From Mageeibacillus sp. UBA3781 (lineage in GTDB: Bacteria; Bacillota; Clostridia; Saccharofermentanales; Saccharofermentanaceae), in contig DFFH01000041.1 of the NCBI GenBank assembly GCA_002368805.1, positions 1 through 6,856 of the forward strand: 6,856 nt of DNA. Direction: 5' to 3'. This document shows, one piece after another, positions 4,911 through 6,856 of the stretch. The notes below the pieces were generated by a model. It made no database searches and was not told the DNA's origin. It worked only from the letters and a program-made list of their open reading frames with translations. The stretch's first letter is position 1, and the number at the start of each line of letters is the position of its first letter. The position numbers and the translations under genes are program-made.

Positions 4911-6032
4911 TTACGGGCACAAAATCCTTATATATCTTGAACTTTCCGCATAAAGGATCGAGTCGATCATCTTTTTGAGTTCTTCTTCAGAATATGGAGC
5001 CCGAAGTGATTCGATACCTCGCCATGTATTTCTTCCACTGGTCTTAGACAGATACATCGCCTGGTCAGCAAGCTTAACATAATCCTGCACACTAATGACT
5101 GTCGGTCTGTCAGGAATAAGCGGGAAAGGCGTATATCCGATACTGCAGGTAACCGGGCGGTTCTTCGGACCCTGCCCCGTGATCCTGACGTCATGCTCAA
5201 ATAATGCACGAACATTTTCTGCAAACTCTTCTATGCTTTCAGGATATTTCAGACAAACAACAAGAAGGAATTCTTCACCGCCGTTTCTGACTACTACGCC
5301 TTTATTGGCAACGGCTTTCTTCAGTGTTTTTCCTACAAGTGCGAGAATCTCGTCACCAAACTGATGTCCGAATTCATCATTGATCCGCTTAAAATGGTCG
5401 ATGTCGATCATAAAAATAGCATACGACCTGTCCCCGTATGTCTTATGCGAGCCCGAAAACTTGATATCACACATCATTTCGGTTTTCAGCATCGTGGAGA
5501 GCTCCTGCTGGAAATACTTTCTGTTAAAGCATGCCGTAGTCTCATCATAGTATTTCTCATTACCGGCGAGATTAATATACTGGTCGATCGAGTCCACCCA
5601 TGTACCCGTCTTCTCTACACTGACAAAAGGGTTGTCTTCGATCAGCTGACGCATCTCAATCGGGAACGCGGACGCAGCCTTTTCGGTCTTTTCAGAGATC
5701 TCGTTAATTATATTTTCTGTCGGCATCATGATCAGTTTGTCATAAAGCCAGACAAAAAACGTACCGACAAGAAAATCGATAAGAAGCATTCCAAGGAATA
5801 TAGTAAGGAATGTCAGACCCTGAGCCCTTGGCATTTTATGGATCGGGACAAAAATCGCATATCCCATGATGTAACTAATGAACGAGAAAAGGAATGCACC
5901 TACAATAATGAGGAAAATCGTCGATACAAGATAGATAAAAGTGGCAGCCTCTTTTAATGATTTCCACCTTCCAACAGCAAAAACCCCGCTAAAGAACCTT
6001 CTGATTTTACGAAGATTATAGGCGAACGTCAT
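4911..6032 (-). CDS. Membrane-bound GGDEF diguanylate cyclase
   Basis: This enzyme is predicted to make the second messenger cyclic di-GMP from two GTP at the inner face of the membrane. Numbered from ATG 6032 (373 residues), two membrane segments lie at about 29-54 and 73-96 with a loop of under 20 residues outside, so there is no extracellular sensor. A HAMP-like helix and linker (about 103-160) lead into the GGDEF domain: FNRKYF (169-174), IDIDHFK (209-215; metal-binding Asp), the active-site RNGGEEF (249-255), SIGY (297-300) and ADQAMYLSKTSGRN (322-335). The active site looks intact. The RxxD inhibitory site expected at 242-245 reads ANKG, so product inhibition is likely absent. ATG 6032 was chosen over ATG 6038 because GGGAG lies 9 nt upstream rather than 3. 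No terminator is seen before the rpsO promoter. Confidence 0.93.
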   Translation of the reverse strand: MTFAYNLRKIRRFFSGVFAVGRWKSLKEAATFIYLVSTIFLIIVGAFLFSFISYIMGYAIFVPIHKMPRAQGLTFLTIFLGMLLIDFLVGTFFVWLYDKLIMMPTENIINEISEKTEKAASAFPIEMRQLIEDNPFVSVEKTGTWVDSIDQYINLAGNEKYYDETTACFNRKYFQQELSTMLKTEMMCDIKFSGSHKTYGDRSYAIFMIDIDHFKRINDEFGHQFGDEILALVGKTLKKAVANKGVVVRNGGEEFLLVVCLKYPESIEEFAENVRALFEHDVRITGQGPKNRPVTCSIGYTPFPLIPDRPTVISVQDYVKLADQAMYLSKTSGRNTWRGIESLRAPYSEEELKKMIDSILYAESSRYIRILCP

Positions 6033-6067
6033 ACACATTTTCTCCCTATGCTACCATCTTAATATCG

Positions 6068-6076
6068 ATTATAGCA
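6068..6076 (-). promoter_or_regulatory. Extended -10 promoter of the cyclase gene
   Basis: TGCTATAAT on the minus strand (6076-6068) is a perfect extended -10 element. No good -35 is found at 16-18 bp, which is tolerated with an extended -10. Transcription would start near 6061, about 29 nt before the gene. Confidence 0.6.
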
Positions 6077-6173
6077 TTCACTCACTTTACAAAATGAGAA
6101 CTATCTGTAAACATTGGGGCTTTCTGTGCCATATTACGCTTCGAATATAAAGGAAAATTGTTTCTTTTCACTC

Positions 6174-6207
6174 TTTACTTTATCGGAAGAATGATTTAGC
6201 ATTGACT
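6174..6207 (+). promoter_or_regulatory. Candidate promoter region of the phosphofructokinase gene
   Basis: Two weak options are visible. TTTACT (6174-6179) with a 17-bp spacer to TAGCAT (6197-6202) would give a leader of about 40 nt. TTGACT (6202-6207) has a better -35 but only TATTTT (6224-6229) as -10, and would start transcription on top of the ribosome binding site. The first fits better by leader length. Confidence 0.3.
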
Positions 6208-6249
6208 AGGAATTGAAATACCATATTTTATTATAAAGGAGTGTATAAT

Positions 6250-6856
6250 ATGAATCTTTCACCACTTCAGAAAGCCAGATATGAGTATCAGCCGAAGCTT
6301 CCGGGTATGCTCAGAAACGGTATCGCAGAGATCTGCGTTAAAGAAGGCGCTGCTACTGCTAGCGTAGCAGACCAGGACAAGATCCAGGCTCTTTTCCCGA
6401 ATACATACGGTAAGCCGGAGATCACATTTGAAAAAGGACAGAACACTTCTGTTGCTAAGAAGCAGGTCGTTGGCGTTATTCTTTCCGGCGGACAGGCTCC
6501 AGGCGGACATAACGTTATTTCCGGTCTTTACGATGCTCTTAAAGCAACCAACAAGGAGAACGTACTCCTCGGCTTCAAGGGCGGTCCGGACGGACTTCTC
6601 AAGAATGACTACGTAGAGTTTGACGACAAGTTCATCGACTCTTACAGAAACACTGGTGGTTTCGATATCATCGGTTCCGGCAGAACGAAGCTCGAGACTG
6701 AAGAACAGTTCAACATCGTTGCTGAGAACGCTAAGAAGAATGGTCTTACCGCTATTGTTATCATCGGTGGTGATGACTCCAACACAAACGCTGCTACTCT
6801 TGCTGAGTACATGGCAGCAAAGAATACAGGAATCCAGGTCATCGGCTGCCCGAAGA
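6250..6856 (+). CDS. pfp: Diphosphate-dependent 6-phosphofructokinase, long form (partial)
   Basis: This enzyme phosphorylates fructose 6-phosphate with pyrophosphate, reversibly, at the committed glycolytic step; it is common in anaerobes because it saves ATP. The first 202 codons are present and the 3' end lies outside. Residues 79-88 (SGGQAPGGHN) form the N-terminal phosphate-binding loop, and GGDDSNTNAA (173-182) has Asp where ATP-dependent enzymes have the Gly of GGDGS, the recognised mark of pyrophosphate use. About 70 residues precede the first motif, as in the long bacterial and plant-beta-like form of roughly 550 residues, so this is not the short ATP-type enzyme. AAAGGAG (6235-6241) lies 8 nt before the ATG. 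It is transcribed away from the cyclase gene. The TIDGD catalytic motif expected soon after residue 202 is not in the window. Confidence 0.96.
   Translation, partial: MNLSPLQKARYEYQPKLPGMLRNGIAEICVKEGAATASVADQDKIQALFPNTYGKPEITFEKGQNTSVAKKQVVGVILSGGQAPGGHNVISGLYDALKATNKENVLLGFKGGPDGLLKNDYVEFDDKFIDSYRNTGGFDIIGSGRTKLETEEQFNIVAENAKKNGLTAIVIIGGDDSNTNAATLAEYMAAKNTGIQVIGCPK

Noticed and set aside
5364..5957. A 197-codon plus-strand open frame
   Set aside because: It is antisense to the diguanylate cyclase, whose GGDEF motifs are clear, and shows no recognisable domain.
6039..6249. Search for a cyclic di-GMP or other riboswitch in the divergent region
   Set aside because: The leaders on both strands look short and I found no aptamer-like conserved core; only promoters and ribosome binding sites are supported.

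Overview
The window looks like chromosomal DNA of a low-to-mid-GC Gram-positive anaerobe, probably a clostridial member of the Bacillota. The reasons are strong AGGAGG-type ribosome binding sites, extended -10 promoters, rpsO next to pnp, a long pyrophosphate-dependent phosphofructokinase (typical of fermenters), and a class IIC group II intron. I cannot name the genus. Most of the window is ordinary core chromosome. The least ordinary parts are the intron at the left edge and the heavily structured rpsO-pnp spacer.

Layout from left to right. Positions 1-828 hold the 5' part of a class IIC group II intron on the minus strand: about 490 nt of ribozyme RNA, then the first 113 codons of its reverse transcriptase, cut by the window edge. 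The intron sits directly behind a terminator hairpin (834-868), the known target type of this class. That terminator ends a minus-strand gene (887-1768) for a zinc-ribbon membrane protein of unknown function. This gene lies 29 nt downstream of tRNA-Pro(GGG) (1798-1874), which has a strong promoter of its own. Next come the pnp terminator (1973-2003) and pnp (2035-4290, polynucleotide phosphorylase). A 243-bp spacer separates pnp from rpsO (4534-4797, ribosomal protein S15). Upstream of rpsO is a two-pass membrane diguanylate cyclase (4911-6032). All of these genes are on the minus strand. A 217-bp divergent region separates the cyclase from a plus-strand gene for pyrophosphate-dependent 6-phosphofructokinase (6250 to the right edge, partial).

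How the parts relate. rpsO and pnp are a conserved translation/RNA-decay pair. Here rpsO has its own terminator, and pnp appears to have its own promoter and a leader RNA with a long imperfect hairpin and a short helix that could mask its ribosome binding site. This resembles in outline the leader-based autoregulation of pnp known in Escherichia coli, but the equivalence is inference. The cyclase has no visible sensor domain and no product-inhibition site, and no terminator is visible between it and the rpsO promoter. The phosphofructokinase belongs to glycolysis and has no evident functional link to its neighbours.

I see no CRISPR array, toxin-antitoxin pair, prophage gene or clearly new defence system. 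The best leads for new biology are the stacked structures between rpsO and pnp and the link between the tRNA and the zinc-ribbon gene.
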